The translations under genes were made by a program, and so were the position numbers. From Qipengyuania mesophila (GTDB lineage: Bacteria; Pseudomonadota; Alphaproteobacteria; Sphingomonadales; Sphingomonadaceae), in contig NZ_JAIGNU010000001.1 of the NCBI RefSeq assembly GCF_019711655.1, forward strand, positions 1,583,501-1,647,500: a stretch of 64,000 nt of DNA, written 5' to 3'. This document shows, piece by piece, positions 15,580 through 24,151 of this stretch. Position 1 is the stretch's first letter. Each line of letters opens with the position of its first letter. The notes below the pieces were generated by a model. That model did not search any database. It worked only from the letters and a program-made list of their open reading frames with translations, and had not been told where the DNA came from.

Positions 15580-17298
15580 ATGGAAAACCTTACCGATCTT
15601 GCCATCATCGTGGGTGGCGGCGTCCTTGGCCTGCTGGTCATCGGCCTGTTCCTCGCCAAGCTCTATCGCCGAGCGTCGAAGGAAGTCGCCTTCGTTCGTA
15701 CCGGCGTGGGCGGCGAGAAGGTCGTGATGAACGGCGGCGCGCTGGTGCTGCCCGTCTTCCACGAGACCATGCCGGTCAACATGAACACGCTGGTGCTGCC
15801 GGTCGTGCGCCGCGATGGCGAGGCGCTGATCACGCTCGACCGCTTGCGCATCGACGTTAAGGCCGAATTCTACGTCCGTGTGCGGCCCGACGCCTCGGCC
15901 ATCGCGATGGCCGCGCAAACGCTCGGCCAGCGCACGATGCAGCCGGAAATGCTCAAGGACCTCGTCGAGGGCAAGTTCGTCGATGCGCTGCGCAGCGTGG
16001 CGGCGGGTATGAGCATGAACGAGCTCCATGAACAGCGTGCGGACTTCGTCCAGAAGGTGCAGCAGGTCTCGTCGAACGACCTCGCGATGAACGGGCTCGA
16101 GCTGGAATCGGTCTCGCTCACCGGGCTCGACCAGACCAGCATCGAGCACTTCAACGCCAACAACGCCTTCGACGCCGAGGGCCTGACCAAGCTGACCGAG
16201 CAGATCGAGGCGCGCAAGAAGCTGCGCAACGACATCGAGCAGGACACGCGTGTCCAGATGGAGACCAAGAACCTCGAGGCCGATGCCCGCAGTTTCGAGA
16301 TCGGACGCGACAAGGAATATGCCCGTCTCCAGCAGGAACGCGAGGTCGAAATCCGTCGTGCCGCGCAGGCGTCGGAAATTGCCCGCGAACAGGCCGAGCG
16401 CAGCCGCGAGGCCGATGCGGCGCGGATCGAAGCCAAGAAGCAGGTCGATGCGCAGCAAATCGAAGCCGACCGGCTCGTCGAGGAAGCGCGCATCGACCAG
16501 CAGCGCGCGCTCGAAATCGCCCGGCAGGAACAGCAGATCGCGGTGCAGAACAAGAGCCGCGAGGAAAGCCAGGCCAAGGCCGAGGCCGATGCCGCCCGCG
16601 CCAAGGCGGTCGCTGCCGAGGAACAGGTCTCGACCAGCCGCGAGACCGAGATTGCCGAGCGTATGAAGCGCATCGAGCTGATCGAGGCATCGAAGCAGGC
16701 CGAGCGCGACGCGATCAAGATCCGCGTCGATGCCGAGGCGGAAAGGGACGCCGCGTCGAACCGCGCCGAAGCCGCGCGCCGCGAGGCCGAGGGCGAGGCC
16801 GAGGCCGAGAAGCTGCGGGCCGACGCCGCGCGTGTCCGCTTCGAGGTCGAGGCGGCTGGCCAAAAGGCGATCAACGAGGCGGCAAACCTGCTGTCGTCGG
16901 ACCAGATCAGCCTGCAGACCAAGCTGGCGCTGCTCAAGGTCCTGCCCGAAGTCATTCGCGAGAGCGCCAAGCCGATGGAGGCGATCGATTCGATCAAGAT
17001 CGTCCAGGTCGATGGACTCACCAACGGTGGCGGCAAGGGCGGCGCGTCTTCAGGTGCCGGCGGGTCGGGCAATCTCGCAACCGACGCGGTTAGCGCCGCG
17101 CTGGCTTATCGCGCGCAGGCACCCGTGCTCGACGGCCTGATGAAGGAGCTCGGACTCGACGGGTCGTCGCTCGATGGCCTGCTCAAGCACGCGACGCCAG
17201 GCCCCCAGGCGGCGGCGCCTGCGGACCTTACGGAGGAAGCGCCTGCGGAACCACCCATCGAACCGTCCGTACCTGCCCCAGTGGCCGAAGGCGGCTGA
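15580..17298 (+). CDS. yqiK: Flotillin-family protein (YqiK-like)
   Basis: 572 aa. One N-terminal membrane helix (LAIIVGGGVLGLLVIGLFLAKL) is followed by an SPFH/Band 7 domain (about 30-200; FVRTGVGGEKVVMNGG...) and a very long charged coiled-coil region (about 200-430) rich in Ala/Glu/Arg heptads. Next come the conserved flotillin C-terminal stretch (LKVLPEVIRESAKPMEAIDSIKIVQVDG) and a Pro/Ala tail. Flotillins oligomerise on the inner membrane and scaffold fluidity and protein assembly. It has an AAGGAG ribosome site and lies 18 bp after yqiJ, an arrangement conserved in E. coli and elsewhere. Confidence 0.93.
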   Translation: MENLTDLAIIVGGGVLGLLVIGLFLAKLYRRASKEVAFVRTGVGGEKVVMNGGALVLPVFHETMPVNMNTLVLPVVRRDGEALITLDRLRIDVKAEFYVRVRPDASAIAMAAQTLGQRTMQPEMLKDLVEGKFVDALRSVAAGMSMNELHEQRADFVQKVQQVSSNDLAMNGLELESVSLTGLDQTSIEHFNANNAFDAEGLTKLTEQIEARKKLRNDIEQDTRVQMETKNLEADARSFEIGRDKEYARLQQEREVEIRRAAQASEIAREQAERSREADAARIEAKKQVDAQQIEADRLVEEARIDQQRALEIARQEQQIAVQNKSREESQAKAEADAARAKAVAAEEQVSTSRETEIAERMKRIELIEASKQAERDAIKIRVDAEAERDAASNRAEAARREAEGEAEAEKLRADAARVRFEVEAAGQKAINEAANLLSSDQISLQTKLALLKVLPEVIRESAKPMEAIDSIKIVQVDGLTNGGGKGGASSGAGGSGNLATDAVSAALAYRAQAPVLDGLMKELGLDGSSLDGLLKHATPGPQAAAPADLTEEAPAEPPIEPSVPAPVAEGG

Positions 17299-17328
17299 GC
17301 GCCTGCCAGGCAGGTCCGGCTGGCAGAA

Positions 17329-17362
17329 CAGGCTGGGAAGGCCATACAAGCCTCCCAGCCTG
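17329..17362 (+). terminator. Hairpin after the flotillin gene, possible terminator without a U-tract
   Basis: CAGGCTGGGA (17329-17338) pairs perfectly with TCCCAGCCTG (17353-17362), and inner GGC/GCC pairs can form past one bulged A. No T-run follows, so termination would be inefficient or factor-dependent. Confidence 0.4.
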
Positions 17363-17479
17363 AACATGGCGCTCATCGGCGGTTTATGCTCGGCTCGGTA
17401 GAGCTGGCACGAATGCGAAGCCAATCCTTGCGCGGTCCGGCGGGGTGCCGGTCCGCGTCCCGCAAGTAGAGAGTGCCCG

Positions 17480-18628
17480 ATGCCCCATCCTGTCGCCCGT
17501 AGAACCGTCCTTGCCGCGCTTGCCGGCGGTAGCGCCGCGGTGGCATGGTCCGCAGCGGGAAGCGTTCCGTCGCTCGGCGACCCGTCGCGCAGGATGTCGT
17601 CGTTCGGCAAGGACGCTGTGGCGCTCCAGCAGGCGTTCGACTGGGCCCACGCCAGCATGGGCACTCTGGTGCTCGATACCGAGGTCGTGGTCGATCGCCC
17701 CGTGTTCATGGGCAACCTGCGCCTGGTCGACTCGGGCGGGCGGATCCTCATCCTGGCCGACGAGAATTTCCAGCATTTGACCGAAGCGCCCGGGGCCAAT
17801 TGGGCCGCCATCAACATGCGCTCGGCGCCGGCCAATCCGGTCTATGGTGAAGCCCTCGATACGCAGTATCTGGTGAAGATCGATCCGGGATGCCGCATCG
17901 ACTTCCTGCGCACCGTCAAAGGCCAGCCGCGATACCCTATTCGCTTTATCGGGCTTAAGGAGGGATCCTACCTTTATCCGGTATTCACCGCCCGCTCGAC
18001 GGTCGATGGCGATTTCAACGGACCCGACTGGCAATTCTATAACCGCTGCCGGATCGGCGGCAGCTACAGCCTGACCTACGACAAGGGCAATCCGACCGGG
18101 GGCTTCTTCCTGCGCGACATGGATACCCAGAAGATGGGAGCGGCGTATTATTCCGACTTCGAACTCGACGATCCGGTGTTCAGCAAGTTCGGCGGGCGCG
18201 GGGAATGCGTCGCGATCTTCACCACCTATACCCAGCCCGGCCACCTGCGGTGCCGGGGCAACATCACCGTCGCCAATTCGGATGGCATCGGCTTTTCGAT
18301 TCTCAACCGATCGAAGGCCTCACGCGACGATTTCCGGGTATCGCTGGGGAGGGTCACGGTGACGACGACCGTCCGCAACAACCAGACCGCGATCCGCATC
18401 GACGACGACTTCGCCACCATCGAAGATCTCGACGTCACGGTCACCGGCGCGACGCCGGATACCAGGCGGGCATCGGTCATTCACTGCCTGAACCGGTCCG
18501 GCACGCAAGCAACGCCGCAGCTGGGGAGGGCCCGCCTGGTCATCGACTCCGCAGTGGAACGCGACGTCCACCGCCTCCTCGATCTGCGCGGGCGGTGCGC
18601 TATCGGGCAGATGGTCAGGGGTAACTGA
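17480..18628 (+). CDS. Exported protein of unknown function, probable right-handed beta-helix
   Basis: 382 aa. The N-terminus ARRTVLAALAGGSAAVAWSAAGS has a twin-arginine-like RR and a hydrophobic run, so Tat or Sec export is likely. The body has short repeated strands typical of pectate-lyase-like beta-helices: DTEVVVDRPVFMGNLRLVDSGG, CRGNITVANSDGIGFSI, FRVSLGRVTVTTTVRNNQTAI and ATIEDLDVTVTGA. The opening FGKDAVALQQAFDWA resembles the start of phage tailspike/pectate-lyase domains. I recognise no catalytic signature or named family. A role in binding or cutting polysaccharide is inference from the fold. It has its own unit, with a galU remnant overlapping its end on the other strand. Confidence 0.75.
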   Translation: MPHPVARRTVLAALAGGSAAVAWSAAGSVPSLGDPSRRMSSFGKDAVALQQAFDWAHASMGTLVLDTEVVVDRPVFMGNLRLVDSGGRILILADENFQHLTEAPGANWAAINMRSAPANPVYGEALDTQYLVKIDPGCRIDFLRTVKGQPRYPIRFIGLKEGSYLYPVFTARSTVDGDFNGPDWQFYNRCRIGGSYSLTYDKGNPTGGFFLRDMDTQKMGAAYYSDFELDDPVFSKFGGRGECVAIFTTYTQPGHLRCRGNITVANSDGIGFSILNRSKASRDDFRVSLGRVTVTTTVRNNQTAIRIDDDFATIEDLDVTVTGATPDTRRASVIHCLNRSGTQATPQLGRARLVIDSAVERDVHRLLDLRGRCAIGQMVRGN

Positions 18629-18734
18629 CGCCGCGCAGCCGAGTGTTCAGCTCGGCACCTATCTCGTTGCGTTCGAGTGCCAGCGCCGGCCCCGCTCCGA
18701 CGAAGCCGCTTGTGGCGGCGCCAGATCGATGCCG
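18615..18734 (-). pseudogene. Remnant of a galU C-terminus
   Basis: The minus-strand frame ends TSGFVGAGPALALERNEIG followed by AELNTRLRG, which mirrors the intact GalU tail encoded at 21196 (KTGFVEATLALALERKDMG, AEVRAIMQR). At DNA level 18667-18687 is identical over 21 bases to 21248-21268, and over about 59 bases the two regions differ at about nine positions. Nothing resembling the rest of galU is present upstream. The fragment overlaps the end of the beta-helix gene by 14 bases and has the same orientation as the intact galU 2.5 kb away. Confidence 0.75.
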
Positions 18735-18833
18735 AGTGGCGTGAGCAACCCTGCGCCACATCGTAGATTCACGTATCCCGCAGACCACGCTCTTTAACGC
18801 CGTTGTGGCAGGAGATGGCACAGGGATACCACA

Positions 18834-21182
18834 ATGAACCCAGCCGGAACTTCCAACCTGGGACTGGAAGATCGTCTGCTGATCCGCCAGATGTCCGACT
18901 TCATCTCGAACGTTCGCAGTGCGGCGGCCGGGACACTGCTCAGTGCGCTCATCGTCATTCCTCTCTTGGCCAGGGCCGAGCAGGCCGTATTCTGGGCTGT
19001 CTGGGTGCCCGTCCTGCTGCTTCTCGACGGACTGCGCGTCATACAGACCTTCGAGTTCGACAAGACATCGAACGATCCCGCCTACATCCAGCGCAACGTC
19101 CGCTACGCCACGGGCCTCGCGATGGGGTGCGGCGCCCATTGGGGGATCGCTTTCGTGGTGCTGTGGCAGAATGCGCGGTCGCCCGGCGAATTCCTGACCC
19201 TGTGCGTATTGGCCGCCGGGATCATGTCGTCGTCATTGCTGCAATACCGACACCTGAAGCCTGCGGGATTGGCGCTGATGCTGGCCTGCATGCTGGCCGG
19301 GACCGGAATCGCCTTCTTCTATCCGCCGACACTGGCCGTTCCTACCGTGCTGCTGGTCTGGCTGCATGGCATCATCGTGCTGCGCGGCGTCAGCGATCAT
19401 GCCCGCTTCTATCGCGAGCGCTTGATCGAGGAAATCGAGCTCGAGCGATCCGAACAGACCGTCCGTCTGCTGTTGCACGAATATGAGGCATCGGCGTCCG
19501 ACTGGCTGTTCGAAACCAATCCCGCAGGCCGGTTTCTGGAGATTTCGGAGCGGTTTGCCGAAGCCGCCGGCAGGTCGCCGGACGAACTGAGGAAAACGGG
19601 ACTGCTGGACCTGTTCGCGCGCGGTGCGGAGCGCAGGGAACTTGCCCAGATGATCGAGGCTCAGCAGACCTTTCGCAACCACGTGCTGCCGGTTGCCGGC
19701 AAGGGCCGGAAAACATGGTGGTCGGTGTCGGCCAAGCCGCTGAACGACGGGTCGATCCGCGGCGTGATGAGCGACGTATCGGCTGAGGTCATCGCCGAAC
19801 AGCGCCTGTCGCGCATGGCGCGCAACGACACGCTGACAGGTTTGGCCAACCGCTTGCGCTTCAACGAGAACCTCGCGCAGTCCGTGTCTAGGCCGGGTGC
19901 CGGGCGCACCCTGATGTTCATCGATCTCGACAAGTTCAAGATCGTGAACGACACTTTGGGTCACGACACGGGTGACGACCTGCTGGTCGCTGCCGCGCGT
20001 CGCATGACCAGCGAGTGCGGCAGGGGTGACTTGCCGGTCCGCATGGGGGGCGACGAATTCGCAATCCTCTGCGCCCCCAAGTCGACGCCCGGGGAAGCGC
20101 GCGATCTTGCAGACCGTTTGATCCGGCGTCTTGCCGATCCGTTCCGGCTTGGGGGCAAGGTGATCAGGGTATCCGCCAGCATCGGGATCGCGCATGTCGA
20201 CGACGAGCCACCCGAACCCGAAGAACTGATGCGGCAGGCGGACCTCGCCCTCTATGCCGCCAAGCAGAAGGGGCGCGGGCTCTGGCAGGAATACAACGCG
20301 GAATTGCAGGCGATGGAGCGCAAGCGTCGCGGACTCGAGCTCGATCTCCGGCAGGCGCTCGCCGAAGATCAATTCTCCCTAGCGTTCCAGCCGCAGATCG
20401 ATTTCGCCACCGGGGAACCGACCGGCATGGAGGCTCTGCTGCGCTGGAATCATCCGGAGCACGGCTTGGTCATGCCGGACGAATTCATCGGGCTCGCCGA
20501 GGAATCCGGCCTGCTCGTCGCGATCGGGGAATGGGTCGCCAACGAGGCGATTCGCACCGCCGCGAAATGGGAGCGGCCGCTGACAATCGCGCTGAATCTC
20601 TCACCGGTACAGATCCGCTCGGACGGCTTCGTCGAGGTGCTGACCCGGGCGATCGCCGTCAGCGGGATCGCACCCAGTCGCGTCGAATTGGAGATTACCG
20701 AAACCGCACTGCTGCACGATACGGACGAGAACGTGCGCACCCTGCACCGGCTTCGCGCGCTCGGCGTGCGGATCGCCCTCGACGATTTCGGGACCGGCTA
20801 TTCATCGCTCAATTACCTGCGCAGCTTCCCCTTCGACACGATCAAGATCGACCGGTGTTTCGTCATGGACTTGCTGGAGCGCCCCGACTGCCAGGCGATC
20901 ATCCGGGCAACGATCAACCTGGCGCAGGAACTGGACATGGAGACGGTCGCCGAGGGGATCGAGACGGCGGACCAGTTCGAGTGGCTCGGGGAGATCGGTT
21001 GCACCGCAGGGCAGGGGTATTACATCTCGCGACCCATCGCGTGCGGCGAGCAGGTCGAAGGTGTGGCCAGGCGAGAGACGACGCTGCAGCTCGATAGATT
21101 TGCGCCGTCGGCTGGAGGCAGCGTTCGGTCGGGCCAGTTCGGGATGAATGCGGTCGGCACGGCGATGGCCTATCGCGCCTAG
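18834..21182 (+). CDS. Membrane GGDEF-EAL cyclic-di-GMP signalling protein with PAS-like domain
   Basis: 782 aa. Residues about 30-190 contain several hydrophobic segments, forming an integral membrane sensor. A PAS-like region follows (about 215-325; WLFETNPAGRFLEISERFAE). The GGDEF domain has an intact RMGGDEFAIL (about 404), but the RxxD inhibitory site is not canonical (GRGD in its place). The EAL domain carries EALLRW (about 532), NLSPVQI, ELEITETAL, DDFGTGYSSL and ETVAEGIET, the metal and catalytic set of active phosphodiesterases. It may make and break c-di-GMP, or use GGDEF for GTP sensing. The gene lies between two copies of the galU 3' end. Confidence 0.95.
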   Translation: MNPAGTSNLGLEDRLLIRQMSDFISNVRSAAAGTLLSALIVIPLLARAEQAVFWAVWVPVLLLLDGLRVIQTFEFDKTSNDPAYIQRNVRYATGLAMGCGAHWGIAFVVLWQNARSPGEFLTLCVLAAGIMSSSLLQYRHLKPAGLALMLACMLAGTGIAFFYPPTLAVPTVLLVWLHGIIVLRGVSDHARFYRERLIEEIELERSEQTVRLLLHEYEASASDWLFETNPAGRFLEISERFAEAAGRSPDELRKTGLLDLFARGAERRELAQMIEAQQTFRNHVLPVAGKGRKTWWSVSAKPLNDGSIRGVMSDVSAEVIAEQRLSRMARNDTLTGLANRLRFNENLAQSVSRPGAGRTLMFIDLDKFKIVNDTLGHDTGDDLLVAAARRMTSECGRGDLPVRMGGDEFAILCAPKSTPGEARDLADRLIRRLADPFRLGGKVIRVSASIGIAHVDDEPPEPEELMRQADLALYAAKQKGRGLWQEYNAELQAMERKRRGLELDLRQALAEDQFSLAFQPQIDFATGEPTGMEALLRWNHPEHGLVMPDEFIGLAEESGLLVAIGEWVANEAIRTAAKWERPLTIALNLSPVQIRSDGFVEVLTRAIAVSGIAPSRVELEITETALLHDTDENVRTLHRLRALGVRIALDDFGTGYSSLNYLRSFPFDTIKIDRCFVMDLLERPDCQAIIRATINLAQELDMETVAEGIETADQFEWLGEIGCTAGQGYYISRPIACGEQVEGVARRETTLQLDRFAPSAGGSVRSGQFGMNAVGTAMAYRA

Positions 21183-21195
21183 GCGCTGGTTTAGG

Positions 21196-22086
21196 TCAGG
21201 CTTCCAGCATCCGTTGCATGATGGCGCGTACCTCGGCGCCCATGTCCTTGCGTTCGAGTGCCAGCGCCAGCGTGGCTTCGACGAAGCCGGTCTTGCTGCC
21301 GCAGTCGAAGCGGCGACCGCTGAAAGTAACCGCGTGGAAGGGCTGGTTGCCGATCATCTTGGCCATGGCGTCGGTGAGCTGGATTTCGCCGCCCGCGCCC
21401 TTTTCCTGGTCCTCGAGCACGCGCATGACCTCGGGCTGGAGGATGTAGCGGCCCGAGATGATCTTGTTCGAGGGCGCCTTGTCGACGGGCGGCTTCTCGA
21501 CGAGGCCGGTGACCTCGGTGAGGGCGTCGCTCTTGGCCGCGCCGGGTGCGATGACGCCATAGCTCGACACTTCTTCCTGCGGCACTTCGAGCACCGAGAT
21601 CAGGTTCCCGCCGACCTCGTTGTAGGCCTCGACCATCTGCTTCATGCAGCCCGTTCCGCCACTCTTGGCGGCGACCATCAGTTCGTCGGGCAGGAGGATG
21701 GCAAAGGGTTCGTCGCCGACGATCGCCCGCGCACACCAGATCGCGTGGCCGAGGCCCAGCGGGACCTGCTGGCGCACGGTGATGATGTCGCCCGGCGTTG
21801 CCCGCGTGGGTTCGAGCACGTCGAGGTTTTTGCCGCGCTCCTCCATCGTGTGTTCGAGTTCGTAGGCGACGTCGAAATGCTCGACGATGGCGGTCTTGCC
21901 GCGCCCGGTGACGAAGATGATCTGCTCGATTCCCGCCTCGCGCGCCTCGTCCACCGCATACTGGATCAGCGGGCGGTCGACGATCGGGAGCAGCTCCTTG
22001 GGGATCGCCTTGGTCGCGGGGAGGAAGCGCGTGCCCAGTCCGGCGACGGGAAAGACGGCTTTTTTGATCGGCTTGTGCTGGGTCAT
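21196..22086 (-). CDS. galU: UTP-glucose-1-phosphate uridylyltransferase
   Basis: 296 aa enzyme making UDP-glucose from UTP and glucose-1-phosphate for exopolysaccharide, LPS and glycan synthesis. The nucleotide-binding AGLGTRFLPATKAIPKELLP and VDRPLIQYAVDEA are conserved, with the later LPDELMV, GLVEKP and CGSKTGF segments. Length and domain order are normal. It is read alone on the minus strand, convergent with the GGDEF-EAL gene and divergent from murA. A partial second copy of its 3' end lies at 18615. Confidence 0.96.
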   Translation of the reverse strand: MTQHKPIKKAVFPVAGLGTRFLPATKAIPKELLPIVDRPLIQYAVDEAREAGIEQIIFVTGRGKTAIVEHFDVAYELEHTMEERGKNLDVLEPTRATPGDIITVRQQVPLGLGHAIWCARAIVGDEPFAILLPDELMVAAKSGGTGCMKQMVEAYNEVGGNLISVLEVPQEEVSSYGVIAPGAAKSDALTEVTGLVEKPPVDKAPSNKIISGRYILQPEVMRVLEDQEKGAGGEIQLTDAMAKMIGNQPFHAVTFSGRRFDCGSKTGFVEATLALALERKDMGAEVRAIMQRMLEA

Positions 22087-22210
22087 CGTGTCTCGCGGTA
22101 CGTCCGGCGCCGGAACAGGTCAATCTTTCGGCGGTTGGGAAGCCATTGGACGGGCCCGGTGACACATGCATGACGCTTGCCAGCCCGTCGCGCGTGGCTA
22201 AAGGCAGGGC

Positions 22211-23494
22211 ATGGACAAGCTCATCATTCGTGGCGGCAATCGCCTTTCGGGGACGATTCCCATTTCGGGCGCAAAGAACGCCGCGCTCACCCTCATTCCC
22301 TGCGCACTGCTGACCGAAGAGCCGGTGACGCTGCGCAACCTCCCGCGTCTCGCCGACATCGACGGCTTCCAGCACCTGATGGGCCAGTTCGGTGTGGCGC
22401 ACACGATCCAGGGCCACCGGCCCGAGGATTTCGGGCGCGTGGTCACGCTTGAGGCGACGCGGCTGACCAGCTCGGTCGCACCCTACGACCTGGTGCGCAA
22501 GATGCGCGCCTCGATCCTCGTGCTCGGCCCTCTGCTCGCGCGCACCGGCGAGGCGACCGTGTCGCTGCCCGGCGGCTGCGCGATCGGCAACCGCCCGATC
22601 GACCTCCATCTCAAGGCGCTCGAAGCCTTCGGAGCGCATATCGAGCTCGCTGCAGGCTATGTGAAGGCCACCGCGCCAGGCGGCGGCCTGCCCGGCGGCG
22701 AATTCGATTTCCCCGTGGTTTCGGTCGGCGCGACCGAGAATGCGCTGATGGCGGCGGTGCTGTGCAAGGGCACCAGCAGGCTGATCAACGCCGCGCGCGA
22801 GCCCGAGATCGTCGACCTGTGCAACCTCCTCGTCGCCATGGGCGCCGAGATCGAGGGCATCGGCACGTCGGAACTCACGATCCACGGCGTCAGGCGGCTC
22901 CACGGCGCGACCTACCGCGTGATGCCCGACCGGATCGAGGCCGGATCCTACGCCTGTGCCGCGGCGATTACCGGCGGCGAAGTCCGCCTCGAAGGCGCCA
23001 AGGCCGACGACATGGGCTCGACCATCCATGCACTGCGCAACATCGGCGTCGAGGTCGAAAGCGACAAGCACGGGATCGACGTCGCGGCGCGCGGTTCGCT
23101 CAAGGCGCACAACCTCACCACCGCGCCCTTCCCCGGCCTCGCCACCGATATGCAGGCGCAGCTGATGAGCCTGCTGGCCCGCGCCGAGGGGACCAGCGTG
23201 CTCAAGGAAACGATTTTCGAGAACCGCTTCATGCACGTTCCCGAACTTGCGCGCATGGGGGCGGATATCGAAACCGAGGGCCGCACCGCGATCGTCCGCG
23301 GTCCGGTCGAGCTCACCGGTGCGGAAGTGATGGCGACCGATCTGCGTGCGTCGATGAGCCTCGTGATCGCGGGTCTCGCGGCCGAAGGCGAGACCACCGT
23401 GCGCCGCCTCTATCACCTCGACCGCGGCTACGAGCGGCTGGAAGAAAAGCTCCAGCTGGTCGGTGCGGACATCGAACGGGTGGGCGACGACTAG
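22211..23494 (+). CDS. murA: UDP-N-acetylglucosamine 1-carboxyvinyltransferase
   Basis: 427 aa. Catalyses the first committed step of peptidoglycan synthesis, transfer of enolpyruvate from PEP to UDP-GlcNAc. The inside-out alpha/beta barrel signature is clear: the N-terminal [20 protein letters not shown], and [16 protein letters not shown] with the catalytic Cys, the residue that reacts with fosfomycin. Also present is [18 protein letters not shown] near the end. Length is typical. It is transcribed divergently from galU across 124 bp and followed by a small protein gene 68 bp downstream. Confidence 0.97.
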   Translation: MDKLIIRGGNRLSGTIPISGAKNAALTLIPCALLTEEPVTLRNLPRLADIDGFQHLMGQFGVAHTIQGHRPEDFGRVVTLEATRLTSSVAPYDLVRKMRASILVLGPLLARTGEATVSLPGGCAIGNRPIDLHLKALEAFGAHIELAAGYVKATAPGGGLPGGEFDFPVVSVGATENALMAAVLCKGTSRLINAAREPEIVDLCNLLVAMGAEIEGIGTSELTIHGVRRLHGATYRVMPDRIEAGSYACAAAITGGEVRLEGAKADDMGSTIHALRNIGVEVESDKHGIDVAARGSLKAHNLTTAPFPGLATDMQAQLMSLLARAEGTSVLKETIFENRFMHVPELARMGADIETEGRTAIVRGPVELTGAEVMATDLRASMSLVIAGLAAEGETTVRRLYHLDRGYERLEEKLQLVGADIERVGDD

Positions 23495-23562
23495 GGGCCT
23501 GCGGGCGGACCTTTCGGGCCCGACATGCGTTGGTCGGGCAAGAGACGAAAGGAGTTCGCCCC

Positions 23563-23784
23563 ATGCTACTCAAGCTACTTGCACTCGGCGGTCTCGGCTA
23601 TGCCGGCTATCGCTATTACGAGAAGAACAAGTCCCAGCCCGCCTTCGCCGCCAACCAGGGCGATGCCGCGGTCCGCGACGCGGGCCCCGGCGCGATGCGC
23701 GACAAGCCCGACGGCGACTGGAGCAAGACCGACGAGGCCAGCGACGAAAGCTTCCCGGCGAGCGATCCGCCCGCCAACTACTGA
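23563..23784 (+). CDS. Small conserved protein with SDESFPASDPP motif (73 aa)
   Basis: 73 aa. A short hydrophobic N-terminus (MLLKLLALGGLGYAGYRYYEKNK) could be a membrane anchor. The hydrophilic rest ends in DEASDESFPASDPPANY; similar DESFPASDPP tails occur in many small alphaproteobacterial proteins of unknown function. GAAAGGAG precedes the ATG at a good distance. It ends just before a strong terminator and may be co-transcribed with murA. The function is unknown. Confidence 0.7.
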   Translation: MLLKLLALGGLGYAGYRYYEKNKSQPAFAANQGDAAVRDAGPGAMRDKPDGDWSKTDEASDESFPASDPPANY

Positions 23785-23802
23785 GCAGGCAGGCCCGATG
23801 CC

Positions 23803-24063
23803 CTAGTGAGCGGCTGGAGCGATCCAGCCGCTCTTTTCACGCGAGACCAGCCAGATGCGGATCGCACCGGCCAGTCCGGGCGGGGTTTCGGCTGTGATCC
23901 GTTCGGCGTCGATCTCGGCGACCAGCGCATTGATCGATTGCCCACGCGCCGCGGCGGCGGCGCACAGCTTGTCCCAGAACAGGGGCTCGAGGCTGATCGA
24001 TGTGCGGTGTCCGTCGATCCGGACAGAGTACTTCTTGGGGGGGTGGTAGGGGGGCATTTCCAT
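23803..24063 (-). CDS. Ribbon-helix-helix (RHH_4) domain protein
   Basis: 86 aa. The segment SVRIDGHRTSISLEPLFWD followed by KLCAAAAARGQSINALVAEID matches the RHH_4 family: a beta strand that would contact DNA, then two helices. It is probably a dimeric DNA-binding protein, though many RHH_4 proteins have no known target. The last codons (SGWIAPAAH, stop) are written by the terminator hairpin of the opposing transcript. It diverges from the LuxR-type gene across 88 bp. ATG codons at 24063 and 24057 are both possible starts. Confidence 0.82.
   Translation of the reverse strand: MEMPPYHPPKKYSVRIDGHRTSISLEPLFWDKLCAAAAARGQSINALVAEIDAERITAETPPGLAGAIRIWLVSREKSGWIAPAAH
23808..23837 (+). terminator. 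Rho-independent terminator overlapping the convergent RHH gene
   Basis: GAGCGGCTGGA (23808-23818) and TCCAGCCGCTC (23823-23833) form an 11-bp stem with a GCGA loop, followed by TTTT. It ends the murA/small-protein transcript and lies inside the last codons of the opposing RHH gene. Confidence 0.9.
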
Positions 24064-24151
24064 AAGTCGCGCGCCCTACATCGCTCGCGCCCGCGGCTCT
24101 ACGATTTTTTTGGGGTGTGCGATGAACCGTGCCGCACGTAGGTAATCCGGC

